A stretch of DNA of 64,000 bases, taken from NCBI GenBank assembly GCA_910576325.1, contig CAJTIM010000002.1, positions 126,501-190,500 of the forward strand, in the 5' to 3' direction. This DNA comes from Clostridia bacterium (lineage in GTDB: Bacteria; Bacillota; Clostridia; Lachnospirales; Lachnospiraceae). Under the pieces are notes generated by a model. That model was not told the origin of the DNA. It ran no database searches and saw only the letters and a program-made list of their open reading frames with translations. Made by a program: the position numbers and the translations under genes. Positions 28,119 through 36,505 of the stretch are shown piece after piece; position 1 is the stretch's first letter, and the number at the start of each line of letters is the position of its first letter.

Positions 28119-29615
28119 ATGAATTTAAAGTTTGGAACAGGGGGCATTCGCGCCACGATTGGGGAGGGACCGGATCATTTAAATTTGGAAACCATAAGGG
28201 AAGCAACACTTGGAGTGGCTGCTTATGTTAAAACGCTAAGCGAAGAGCCGGCGGTGGCTATTGCCTATGACAGCAGGAATCATTCGGAGGAATTTGCTAA
28301 GGAGGCGGCCAGAGTGCTGGCCCTCAGGGGATGCAGGGCATATATTTATCCCAAGCTGATGCCTTCGCCGGCTCTTTCCTTTGCTGTGCGTCATTTGAAG
28401 TGCGATGCCGGGATCTGCATTACGGCCAGTCACAATCCAAAGGATTACAATGGTTTTAAGGTATACGGCAAGGACGGCTGTCAGGTGACGAATGACGCGG
28501 CGGAGGCCATTCAGGCTTGTATTGATAAGGCAGACAAAAAGGAAGCCCAGGATGATCTGCCCTTTGAGTATTTTCTGGAGTCGGAAGACATTGTATTTAT
28601 CAGCGATAAGACCATAAAGGCATTTTTGGCCTCCATTATTAAGAAGCGGACCCAGAAAGAGCTGACCTCCGACCTGAAGGTGGTATACACCCCCCTGAAC
28701 GGAGCAGGCTTAAGCTGTGTCAGCAGCATCCTTAAGTATGTGGGGGTAAACAATCTGCAGCTTGTGACGGAGCAGAGCAAACCGGACGGTAATTTCCCCA
28801 CCTGCCCGAACCCCAATCCGGAGGAACCGGCGGCACTTAAGGTGGCGCTGAAATACTGCAAAAAAGCGGATGCGGATCTTCTCATTGCCACGGATCCTGA
28901 CAGCGACCGTGTGGGAGTGGCCGTACAGCATCAAGGAGCCTGGAAGCAGCTGACGGGAAACCAAGTGGGTGTTCTGCTTCTGGATTATATCTTAAAATGC
29001 AGGCAGGAGGCGGGAACACTCCCCGAGAGGCCGGTTGTTATCAAGACCATTGTCACCACATCCATGGCAGAACGTATTGCGGAGCATTATGGGGTGGAAA
29101 TGATTCAGACACTCACCGGCTTTAAATATATCGGCGAGCAAATAGGGCGTCTGGAAAAGGCCGGGGAAGCGGAGCGCTTTGTCTTTGGCTTTGAGGAGAG
29201 CTGCGGATATCTGATCGGCAGTTATGTGCGGGACAAGGATGCGGTGGGAGCCGCTATGCTCATCTGTGAGATGGCGGACACCTATAAATCCATAGGCAAG
29301 ACCCTGGTTGATGTGCTGAAGGATTTGTACCGAACCTATGGGCGCTACAAATCGGAGCTGAAAAATTATGCCTTTGAGGGAACGGAGGCGCAGCGGCGGA
29401 TGCGGTATATCCGCAAAAGTCTGGCGGAAAAGCCGGAGATGAAGATGCGGGGCTCCAGGGTGCTCCGGTATCAGGATTACCTTGAAGGAATTGACGAGCT
29501 TCCCAAGGCCGATGTGATAAAGCTGTGGATGGAGGACGGCTCGGAGGTTGTAATCCGACCTTCCGGAACGGAACCGAAGATCAAGGTGTATACGGAGAGA
29601 AAAATAGACGGATAA
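28119..29615 (+). CDS. Phosphoglucomutase/phosphomannomutase
   Basis: 498 residues of the alpha-D-phosphohexomutase family. Catalytic Ser is in TASHNPKDYNG near residue 108, the Mg2+ loop DPDSDR is near 263, the sugar-binding GFEESCGYL is near 360 and the phosphate-binding RPSGTEPKIKVY is near the C-terminus. In this operon it most likely converts mannose 6-phosphate to mannose 1-phosphate (ManB role), although PgcA-type proteins also act on glucose phosphates. It ends the cassette at a 22-bp terminator hairpin. Confidence 0.92.
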   Translation: MNLKFGTGGIRATIGEGPDHLNLETIREATLGVAAYVKTLSEEPAVAIAYDSRNHSEEFAKEAARVLALRGCRAYIYPKLMPSPALSFAVRHLKCDAGICITASHNPKDYNGFKVYGKDGCQVTNDAAEAIQACIDKADKKEAQDDLPFEYFLESEDIVFISDKTIKAFLASIIKKRTQKELTSDLKVVYTPLNGAGLSCVSSILKYVGVNNLQLVTEQSKPDGNFPTCPNPNPEEPAALKVALKYCKKADADLLIATDPDSDRVGVAVQHQGAWKQLTGNQVGVLLLDYILKCRQEAGTLPERPVVIKTIVTTSMAERIAEHYGVEMIQTLTGFKYIGEQIGRLEKAGEAERFVFGFEESCGYLIGSYVRDKDAVGAAMLICEMADTYKSIGKTLVDVLKDLYRTYGRYKSELKNYAFEGTEAQRRMRYIRKSLAEKPEMKMRGSRVLRYQDYLEGIDELPKADVIKLWMEDGSEVVIRPSGTEPKIKVYTERKIDG

Positions 29616-29634
29616 TTGAACGGGTTTGGAGAAG

Positions 29635-29685
29635 AAAGAGTATCCGTTCGCAATTCGAGGGAATTGCGAACGGATACTCTTTTTT
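29635..29685. terminator. Strong (bidirectional) terminator
   Basis: A perfect 22-bp stem (29635-29656 with 29661-29682) has loop GAGG and a T-run to 29685. The opposite strand also ends in TTTC, so it probably serves both the mutase gene and the convergent LacI gene. Confidence 0.95.
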
Positions 29686-29701
29686 GATGCACTGATTTAT
29701 T

Positions 29702-30733
29702 TTATAAGCTTTCTTTTCGCGGAGGACCGCAGCTTTCTCTCACGGCAAGATAAAAGGGCATGGAAATTTTCATTGGAAGGTGATGTCCACCCTGGATTCG
29801 GTCAATCAGGGTTTTGGCTGCCATTTTTCCCATTTCGTCCAGTGGAACATGGACGGTGGTCAGCATGGGAGAGAGGTATTGAGCCATGTCAATATCGTCA
29901 ATACTGATTACCGAGATATCGGCAGGGATTCTTAAGCCCTCCTCCTGGATAGCACACATAACACCGATTGCAGTTAAATCGTTTGGCGCAAAGACGGCGG
30001 TAATATCGCGTGTTCTTTTAAGCAGCGCCTTTGTGCCGCGATAGCCTCCCTCGGAACAAAGCATTACATTGGAAATAAAATCGCTTTGAACGGGAAGCTT
30101 GTGTTTGCGCAGGGTAGAACAGTAGCCCACATAACGCTCTTCGTTCTGCGTCTCTCCTACATAGGCAATCCTGGTATGCCCAAGACCAATAAGATATTCC
30201 ACGGCATGCTCGCTGGTAAGATGACCCTCGCAGAGAACCTGATCGTACTTGGCGTTCAGGCTGTTCAGGCCTGTGTAGATCACATAATTAAAATGCTTTT
30301 TCAGAAAGCTTAAAAGCTGCTTGTTGCAGCGTCCCAGAATGGCAACGCCGTCCACCTGGTTGTCCGTAATAAGATGAAAGGTGCTGGGGTGCTGGATATC
30401 GATGGCAGTAAAGGAATACTTCAAAATATAATTCTGCTTAAAGGCTTCTTTTTCGATGCTGCGGGCCAGCTGAGAAAAGAAGGGATCCGTGATGGCATCG
30501 GGCTTTCTGGCGAACAGACAGGCAATGGAATGGGAGGAAGCCTGTCCGGAAGAGGTCTTCCCGCTTTTAAGATTCCTGGCACTGGAGTTGGGGGTATAGT
30601 TGGTACGGCGGACAATCTCCCAGATACGATCCTGTACCTCTTTGCTTGCAGCCCCGGAATTACTTTGGTTAATTACTCTGGAAACCGTAGAAATTGAGAC
30701 GCCTGCTTCTTGTGCAATTTCTTTTAAAGTCAT
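29702..30733 (-). CDS. LacI family transcriptional repressor
   Basis: 343 residues. The N-terminal helix-turn-helix is TLKEIAQEAGVSISTVSRVI and the hinge helix follows near residue 55. The remainder is a Peripla_BP_3-type effector domain (VDGVAILGRCNKQ, SVISIDDIDMAQYLSPMLTTV). The gene is divergent from the 30921 operon. Two nearly identical 18-bp palindromes with the LacI-type core AAACGTTT precede the two gene blocks downstream, and this is the only LacI protein in the window, so it very probably controls both. Its own promoter is at 30782-30810. Confidence 0.94.
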   Translation of the reverse strand: MTLKEIAQEAGVSISTVSRVINQSNSGAASKEVQDRIWEIVRRTNYTPNSSARNLKSGKTSSGQASSHSIACLFARKPDAITDPFFSQLARSIEKEAFKQNYILKYSFTAIDIQHPSTFHLITDNQVDGVAILGRCNKQLLSFLKKHFNYVIYTGLNSLNAKYDQVLCEGHLTSEHAVEYLIGLGHTRIAYVGETQNEERYVGYCSTLRKHKLPVQSDFISNVMLCSEGGYRGTKALLKRTRDITAVFAPNDLTAIGVMCAIQEEGLRIPADISVISIDDIDMAQYLSPMLTTVHVPLDEMGKMAAKTLIDRIQGGHHLPMKISMPFYLAVRESCGPPRKESL

Positions 30734-30781
30734 GAAATACTTTCCTCATTTCCTGTATGAAATATACTTAAATTTATGATT

Positions 30782-30810
30782 ATCATAGAAAAAAACAGTA
30801 AAAGTGTCAA
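30782..30810 (-). promoter_or_regulatory. Sigma-A promoter of the lacI-type gene
   Basis: On the minus strand: TTGACA (30810-30805), a 17-base spacer and TATGAT (30787-30782). This is consensus quality. Confidence 0.85.
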
Positions 30811-30840
30811 TGTAATTATATAAAATATTCAGTAAGAATA

Positions 30841-30858
30841 TACCCAAACGTTTGCGTA
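30841..30858. promoter_or_regulatory. LacI-type operator 1
   Basis: TACCCAAACGTTTGCGTA is an 18-bp palindrome with one mismatch. It matches the operator at 36395 in 17 of 18 positions, and the flanks are also similar (ATA before, AAAA after). It lies between the divergent lacI gene and the PFK-like operon. Confidence 0.85.
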
Positions 30859-30920
30859 AAAATCAGTCAAAACCCGAAGGGTTCTATGCTATAGTAAATC
30901 CCATAAGGGGGATATCAGAA

Positions 30921-32093
30921 ATGCAAAATCTATTAATTGTACATGGGGGAGGCCCAAGCGCCGTATTAAACGCTTCCTTGTACGGAGTAATTGAAGAGGC
31001 GAAAAAACAGGGGATACCAAAGATTTATGGAGCAAAAGGAGGAAGCGAAGGGATTTTGAAGGAAAGCTTTTTTGAATTAGAAAAGCTTACAGCAGAAGAG
31101 CTTGCAATGATGCTTCAGACACCGGGAAGTGTGATAGGAACCTCACGCTTTGAACTGAAACCTGCGGATTACAAAACAATGCCGGCAATTTTTAAAAAAT
31201 ATGGGATTGGGTATGTGCTTTTAAACGGAGGCAACGGCACCATGGATACCTGCGGAAAAATCTGCCATGTCTGTGAAGACAGCGGGATTTTTGTAATGGG
31301 GATTCCGAAAACCGTGGATAATGATATCACCATAACGGATCACACGCCGGGCTTCGGGAGTGCGGCCAGCTTTCTTGCAGAGACCGTGCGGGAGATTGGG
31401 GCGGACGTGCGTTCCCTTCCGATCCACGTGTGTGTCGTGGAGGCCATGGGAAGAAATGCCGGGTGGCTGACAGCAGCTTCCGCATTGGCGAGAGAAGAGC
31501 CGGGTGATGCGCCTCATTTGATATATCTGCCCGAACGTCCCTTTAAGGAAGAAGAGTTTCTTGCGGATGTTCGTCGCCTGTATGAGGAAAAAGGGGGTGT
31601 GGTAGTCGTGGCCAGCGAAGGGCTGCGGGGAGAAGACAAAAAGCCGATTGTTCCGCTTATTTATTCTTCCGGCAGAGCGGAGTATTTCGGAGATGTGGGC
31701 GCGTATCTGGCGGAGCTGGTGATTAAAAAGCTGGGAATCAAAGCACGTTCCGAAAAGCCGGGGCTTCTGGGAAGAACCTCCATAAGCACACGCTCAAAAA
31801 CAGATGTGGAGGAAGCAATTCTGGTAGGGCGTGAGGCCGTTAAAGCGGCAGTAAAAGGAGAAAGCGGGCAGATGGTAGGTCTTTTTCGGACAGAAACCGA
31901 GGATGGGAGCTATCGCATACATACGGGTTTGATTTCTGTGGAGGAGGTAATGCTTCATGAGAAAAAAATGCCGGATTCCTACATCAATGAAAGGGGAAAT
32001 GATGTGACACAGGAATATCTGGACTGGTGTGAGCCGCTGGCGGGTGACGGACTACAAAAAATGCTCAAATTAAAGAAAAGGGAAAAGGAGTAG
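30921..32093 (+). CDS. 6-phosphofructokinase family protein (long, group III-like)
   Basis: 390 residues from ATG 30921, with AAGGGGG upstream; the open frame extends further 5' without a ribosome site. It is of the PFK-A superfamily: HGGGPSAVLNASLYG near residue 8, GGNGT at 103-107, MGIPKTVDND with catalytic Asp133 and VEAMGRNAGW near 180. ATP enzymes usually have GGDGS and PGTIDND; PPi enzymes have GGDDS and PKTIDND. Here the positions equivalent to 104 and 124 are Gly106 and Lys130, a combination known from ATP-using actinobacterial enzymes. It is first in a block with TPI-like and LarA-like genes. The substrate could be fructose 6-phosphate or a related ketose phosphate. Confidence 0.88.
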   Translation: MQNLLIVHGGGPSAVLNASLYGVIEEAKKQGIPKIYGAKGGSEGILKESFFELEKLTAEELAMMLQTPGSVIGTSRFELKPADYKTMPAIFKKYGIGYVLLNGGNGTMDTCGKICHVCEDSGIFVMGIPKTVDNDITITDHTPGFGSAASFLAETVREIGADVRSLPIHVCVVEAMGRNAGWLTAASALAREEPGDAPHLIYLPERPFKEEEFLADVRRLYEEKGGVVVVASEGLRGEDKKPIVPLIYSSGRAEYFGDVGAYLAELVIKKLGIKARSEKPGLLGRTSISTRSKTDVEEAILVGREAVKAAVKGESGQMVGLFRTETEDGSYRIHTGLISVEEVMLHEKKMPDSYINERGNDVTQEYLDWCEPLAGDGLQKMLKLKKREKE

Positions 32094-32100
32094 AAAGCAG

Positions 32101-32940
32101 ATGAAGCACATTTTTTTAAACTTAAAACGGTTTGATATCCCGAAGGAGCTGGACGGTGTGAACGGCATTGCGCCAGTAAAAGACTGGGGAAGCTTTATAG
32201 TAAAGGAGATCCAGGAACCGCTTGAAGCTTACAGGGATGAAGCTGTGGAATTTGGAGTGTTTTTCCCGGAGGCTCATATTGTGACGGCGGCTACGGCGCA
32301 GTCTGAGGACAGCATGGTAAAGCTGGGCTGCCAGAGCGTTTTCCGCATGGATACAAGCAAAGGCGGAAATTTCGGCGCTTTTACCGCAAACCGAACGGGA
32401 AACGCTATGCGCGCATTGGGCTGCAGGACAACCATTATCGGCCATTGCGAGGAGCGAAACGATAAGAGCGGAATTTTACTGGAGGCCGGCGTAACAGACA
32501 AAAAAGCGGTAAACCGTATCCTGAATCAGGAGATACTGGCGGCACAGAAGGCAGGATTGGAGGTGCTGTATTGTATCGGAGAAAAGGCGGAAGAGCAGGA
32601 AGAGTGGCAGGACATTCTGGAGGAACAGCTTTCCATTGGCTTGGAGGGGGCCGATAAGTCTAAAATCACCATTGCCTATGAACCGGTTTGGGCAATCGGA
32701 CCGGGCAAGACGCCTCCCGATAAAGCGTATATTACAAAGATAGGAGCCTTTGTAAAGGATGCTACCGGCGGAATGGATGTGGTGTACGGAGGCGGTTTAA
32801 AGCAAGATAATGCAAAAATGCTGGCTTCCATTCCGGAGATAGACGGAGGCTTGATTGCGCTTACGAGATTTCAGGGCGACATTGGATTTTATCCGGAAGA
32901 ATATCTGGAAATTATCCGAATTTATATGGGCAGGCAGTAA
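32101..32940 (+). CDS. Triose-phosphate isomerase family protein (divergent)
   Basis: 279 residues, about 30 longer than ordinary TPI. The catalytic triad is kept: Lys9 (NLKRF in place of NWKMN), His115 in IGHCEER and Glu194 in AYEPVWAIG. Loop 6 reads GPGKTPP and the phosphate loop reads YGGGLKQDN in place of YGGSV. It should isomerise dihydroxyacetone phosphate and glyceraldehyde 3-phosphate, or a close analogue. Ordinary glycolysis would already have a TPI, so this pathway-linked copy probably serves local triose recycling. It starts 7 bases after the PFK-like gene. Confidence 0.88.
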   Translation: MKHIFLNLKRFDIPKELDGVNGIAPVKDWGSFIVKEIQEPLEAYRDEAVEFGVFFPEAHIVTAATAQSEDSMVKLGCQSVFRMDTSKGGNFGAFTANRTGNAMRALGCRTTIIGHCEERNDKSGILLEAGVTDKKAVNRILNQEILAAQKAGLEVLYCIGEKAEEQEEWQDILEEQLSIGLEGADKSKITIAYEPVWAIGPGKTPPDKAYITKIGAFVKDATGGMDVVYGGGLKQDNAKMLASIPEIDGGLIALTRFQGDIGFYPEEYLEIIRIYMGRQ

Positions 32941-32988
32941 AAAACAACAGGAAACAGCAAACATTGCAGAAACAGAACGGAGGGAAAA

Positions 32989-34437
32989 ATGAAATTAGAA
33001 TTTGAATATGGTCATGGAACTATGGGAGCGGAGCTGCCGGACAATACGGATGTGTTTATACCTGGAACAACGGTTCCGGATCAACCGGCTATTCCTGAGG
33101 AACGGCTGGAGGAGGAAACAAGGAAATCGGTCCGCAATCCAATTGGTATGCAGCCCCTTTCCGAGCTTGCCAAAGAGGGAAGCAAGGTCACCTTTGTAAT
33201 TCCCGATATTGTAAAGGGCGGCACACAGCCGACAGCACACAGAAAAATTGCCATAAAGGTCATTTTGGAGGAACTGTATCAGGCGGGTGTACAGAAAAAA
33301 GACATTTTACTGATCTTTTCCAACGGGCTCCATCCGCGTACAACAGTAAATGAAATGAAGCAGATTCTTGGGAAAGAGCTTTTCGATGAATTTTATTACA
33401 CCAATCAGATAACAAGCCATGACAGTGAGGATTATGAACATCTGGCAGATCTGGGCGTAACGGACCGCGGCGACCCGGTTTTGATGAACAAGTATGTATA
33501 TGACAGCGATATTGCAATTCTGATAGGACATGTTCAGGGAAATCCCTACGGCGGATACTCAGGAGGCTACAAGCACTGTGCTACCGGTATTACCCACTGG
33601 CGTTCCATAGCATCCCATCATGTACCGAAGGTGATGCACAGGGAAGACTTTACCCCGGTAAGCACAAAGTCTCTTATGAGAACTAAATTTGATGAGATTG
33701 GCATGCACATGGAAAAATGCATGGGGAAAAAATTCTTCTGCTGCGATGCCGTGCTGGATACATATTCCCGGCAGATTGCCGTTTTCAGCGGTTATGCAAA
33801 GGAAATGCAGCCTGTCTCCTGGGAGGTGGCGGATAAACGTACCTATGTACATTGGGCAAAGAAAAAATATGACGTTATGGTATTTGGCATGCCGCAGAAC
33901 TTCCACTATGGTGACGGAATGGGGACAAATCCCATTCAAATGATGCAGGCCCTTTCCGCCCAGGTAATTCGCCATAAGCGTGTGATGAGCGAGCGGTGTG
34001 TGATCATCTGTTCCTCGATCTGCAACGGATATTTTCATGATGAAAGATGGCCTTACCTGCGGGAACAGTATGAAATGTTTCAGCATGATTATATGAATGT
34101 GCTTCCGGATATGGATCGCTATGGCGAGTATTTTGCCACACATGAAGAATATATCCGAAAATACCGTTACGGCAATGCTTTTCACCCCTTCCACGGCTTT
34201 TCTATGATGAGCTGCGGACATATAGCGGAGATGAATACGGCAGCTATCTATATTGTAGGTGCACAGGAGCCCGGAATCGCCCGCAGTATGGGACTTAAGA
34301 CAAGGGCCACCTTTGAAGAAGCTTTAGAGGATGCAGAAAAGAAATATGTGGGACCCAATCCCAATATCCTGGCGCTTCCAAAGGCGTTTAAGCTGGCTGC
34401 ACCCCATCTGTGCATGGAGGACGAACATGAGGCATGA
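32989..34437 (+). CDS. LarA-like nickel-pincer-dependent racemase/epimerase homologue
   Basis: 482 residues, longer than L. plantarum LarA (424). Residues that bind the nickel-pincer nucleotide are present: the Lys of YSGGYKH at 195, which carries the cofactor, and His211 sixteen residues later, matching Lys184 and His200 of LarA. One catalytic His is present (His115 in SNGLHPRTT, equivalent to His108). The second, His174 in LarA, lies ten residues before the Lys; here that position is Asn185. LarA-type enzymes move a hydride from the alpha carbon of 2-hydroxy acids. The substrate here is unknown. LarE, LarB and LarC are encoded in the same regulon. Confidence 0.9.
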   Translation: MKLEFEYGHGTMGAELPDNTDVFIPGTTVPDQPAIPEERLEEETRKSVRNPIGMQPLSELAKEGSKVTFVIPDIVKGGTQPTAHRKIAIKVILEELYQAGVQKKDILLIFSNGLHPRTTVNEMKQILGKELFDEFYYTNQITSHDSEDYEHLADLGVTDRGDPVLMNKYVYDSDIAILIGHVQGNPYGGYSGGYKHCATGITHWRSIASHHVPKVMHREDFTPVSTKSLMRTKFDEIGMHMEKCMGKKFFCCDAVLDTYSRQIAVFSGYAKEMQPVSWEVADKRTYVHWAKKKYDVMVFGMPQNFHYGDGMGTNPIQMMQALSAQVIRHKRVMSERCVIICSSICNGYFHDERWPYLREQYEMFQHDYMNVLPDMDRYGEYFATHEEYIRKYRYGNAFHPFHGFSMMSCGHIAEMNTAAIYIVGAQEPGIARSMGLKTRATFEEALEDAEKKYVGPNPNILALPKAFKLAAPHLCMEDEHEA

Positions 34438-35242
34438 TTACTATTCCTATACAAAGGAGCAATTGTTAAAGCAGCCCAAAATTCATTTGCTGTGCTATGA
34501 AACGGATCAGGACGTATTCCGCCATATGGCGCAGGAAATGGTGGAGGCTATCTGCAAAAATGAGGCGCAAGGGAAGAACACCGTATTTATCTGTCCGGTA
34601 GGTCCGGTAGGACAGTATCCCTATTTTACGGAGGAAGTGAACCGGAGACGGCTGGATCTGAAAAATGTCTGGTTTTTGAACATGGATGAATACCTGACAG
34701 ATGCAAAGGAGTGGATCGATCCGTCACACCCATTAAGCTTCCGCGGTTTTATGGAGCGGGAGGTTTATAACAAAATCGACAAAGACCTGGTAATGCCAAA
34801 GGAACAGAGAATCTTCCCCGACCCCCATGATACGGAGCATATGATGCAGGTGATAGAAGAGCTGGGAGGCGTTGACATCTGCTTTGGCGGAATCGGGCTT
34901 AATGGCCACATTGCCTTTAACGAGGCGGATACCTCCAAAAGCCCGGAGGAATTCCGGGCGCTTCGGACAAGAGTGCTTCCGGTATCGCGGGAAACACAGG
35001 CGGCAAACGCCATCGGGGATTTTAACGGAGCTTTGGAGGATATGCCCAATTATTGCGTATCAATTGGGATGGCCGAGATTTTAAAGGCAAAGAAAATACG
35101 GCTGGGATGCTTCCGAAGCTGGCACCGCGCCGTTGTGAGAAGAGCGGCGTACGGAGAGCCTTCCGGCGACTTCCCGGTTACGCTTTTGCAGGAACATTCG
35201 GATATTACAATTAGCTTTACGGAATTTGTGGCGCAGTTATAG
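34427..35242 (+). CDS. NagB-like sugar isomerase/deaminase with altered active site
   Basis: 271 residues from ATG 34427, with GGAGG upstream and 11 bases of overlap with the LarA-like gene. It belongs to the glucosamine-6-phosphate isomerase/6-phosphogluconolactonase family. Asp87 in NMDEY (NagB Asp72), His161 and Glu166 in GLNGHIAFNE (His143, Glu148) are kept. Asp141 of NagB is replaced by Asn159. The phosphate-binding TGGTP loop is replaced by PVGPVGQYP (57-65), and the GSQKA segment with phosphate-binding Lys208 reads RSWHRAV. It may isomerise or deaminate an amino sugar that lacks the usual 6-phosphate. Confidence 0.82.
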   Translation: MRHDYYSYTKEQLLKQPKIHLLCYETDQDVFRHMAQEMVEAICKNEAQGKNTVFICPVGPVGQYPYFTEEVNRRRLDLKNVWFLNMDEYLTDAKEWIDPSHPLSFRGFMEREVYNKIDKDLVMPKEQRIFPDPHDTEHMMQVIEELGGVDICFGGIGLNGHIAFNEADTSKSPEEFRALRTRVLPVSRETQAANAIGDFNGALEDMPNYCVSIGMAEILKAKKIRLGCFRSWHRAVVRRAAYGEPSGDFPVTLLQEHSDITISFTEFVAQL

Positions 35243-35260
35243 GTGAGGAAAGGCAGGGAA

Positions 35261-36388
35261 ATGATAGTAAAAAATGGTCTTGTTTATCAGAAGGGAGAAT
35301 TCCGAAAACAGGATGTTGAAATCCGGGATGGTAAATTTATAAAAATCAGTTCCGCCATTTCCGGTGATGAAGAAATCAATATCCGGGGGTTCCGCATGGC
35401 GCCCGGATTCTTTGAAATTCACACCCATGGCGCTGTGGGGGTGGACATCAACGGGGCGACGGCCGAGGGACTTGAAAAAATTTCCTGTTTCCTTGCAAAG
35501 CAAGGTGTGACAAACTGGTTATGTTCCATTCTGACAGATACGAAGGAGCAGACCCTTCGGTGTATTCAGGAATATAAAAGATGGAAAACACTGGAGCACT
35601 GGGGAGCGGATCTGTGCGGAATTCATCTGGAAGGTCCTTTTCTCAGTGAAGAATATGCCGGAGCAATGCCGAAGAGCTTGCTGCTGGATATGGATTTGGA
35701 GCTGATTCGGCGCTATCAGGAGGAGGCGGAGGGAGATATTCGTTATATTACAGTCTCCCCGGAGCGAAAGGGTGTCATCGAAGCAATCACGGCAATTCGG
35801 AGCATGGGAATCCAGGTAGCTATGGGACATTCGGGAGCAGGATACGAAGAAGCGGTTACGGCCATAAAGCAGGGCGTCGGCGCCTGCACGCATACCTTCA
35901 ATGCTATGCGGCTGTTTCACCAGCATGAGCCGGCGATTATGGGGGCGGCGCTGGAATCGGATATTTACTGTGAGGCTATCTGCGACGGACTGCATCTGCA
36001 CCCAGGTTCCGTCCGGCTTCTCCTGAAAACCAAGGGAAATAAACGGGTTGTTGCAATTACAGATTCCATCATGGCCACCGGATTTCCTGAAGGAAATTAT
36101 AAGCTGGGGGTAAACGATGTCGTTGTGAAGAACGGGGATGCCAGGCTTGCTTCTGACGGAACACGGGCAGGGAGCGTTCTGACAGCCAAGCGCGCCTTTC
36201 ATAATTTTCTGGATTTTACCGGATATCCGGCAGAGGAGATACTTCCGCTCTTTACGGAAAATCCGGCCAGGCTTTTGGGAATGGAGCGTAAGACAGGTAT
36301 GATTGAGGAAAAGAGGGATGCCAATTTTCTGCTGCTGGATGATAAAAATAACATAAAAGCTGTTTATGTAAAAGGGAGAAGCGTATAG
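35261..36388 (+). CDS. NagA-like N-acetylglucosamine-6-phosphate deacetylase family protein
   Basis: 375 residues from ATG 35261, with AGGCAGGG upstream. It is a metal-dependent amidohydrolase of the NagA family: HxH at 54/56, Glu124 in GIHLEGPF, His in AMGHSGAGYEEA near 188, His in THTFNAMRLF near 209, DGLHLHP near 241 and the catalytic Asp in ITDSIMATG near 265. NagA removes the acetyl group from GlcNAc-6-P. Next to an NagB-like protein that lacks phosphate-binding residues, it may act on an N-acylated sugar with a different 6-substituent. It ends block 1 of the regulon. Confidence 0.88.
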   Translation: MIVKNGLVYQKGEFRKQDVEIRDGKFIKISSAISGDEEINIRGFRMAPGFFEIHTHGAVGVDINGATAEGLEKISCFLAKQGVTNWLCSILTDTKEQTLRCIQEYKRWKTLEHWGADLCGIHLEGPFLSEEYAGAMPKSLLLDMDLELIRRYQEEAEGDIRYITVSPERKGVIEAITAIRSMGIQVAMGHSGAGYEEAVTAIKQGVGACTHTFNAMRLFHQHEPAIMGAALESDIYCEAICDGLHLHPGSVRLLLKTKGNKRVVAITDSIMATGFPEGNYKLGVNDVVVKNGDARLASDGTRAGSVLTAKRAFHNFLDFTGYPAEEILPLFTENPARLLGMERKTGMIEEKRDANFLLLDDKNNIKAVYVKGRSV

Positions 36389-36394
36389 TGAATA

Positions 36395-36412
36395 TACCCA
36401 AACGTTTGGGTA
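36395..36412. promoter_or_regulatory. LacI-type operator 2 (perfect palindrome)
   Basis: TACCCAAACGTTTGGGTA is a perfect 18-bp palindrome, seven bases after the stop of the NagA-like gene. A weak promoter-like pair follows (TTGAAG 36421-36426, 17 bases, CAAAAT 36444-36449), so the site sits just upstream of, or within, the control region of the ABC transporter block. Confidence 0.88.
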
Positions 36413-36505
36413 AAAACAAATTGAAGTTCGTGTAAAAACATGACAAAATAAAGTTGAAAACAGGGGAATAACTATAAAAAATGTATAGAAAATAAGGAGG
36501 TTGTA

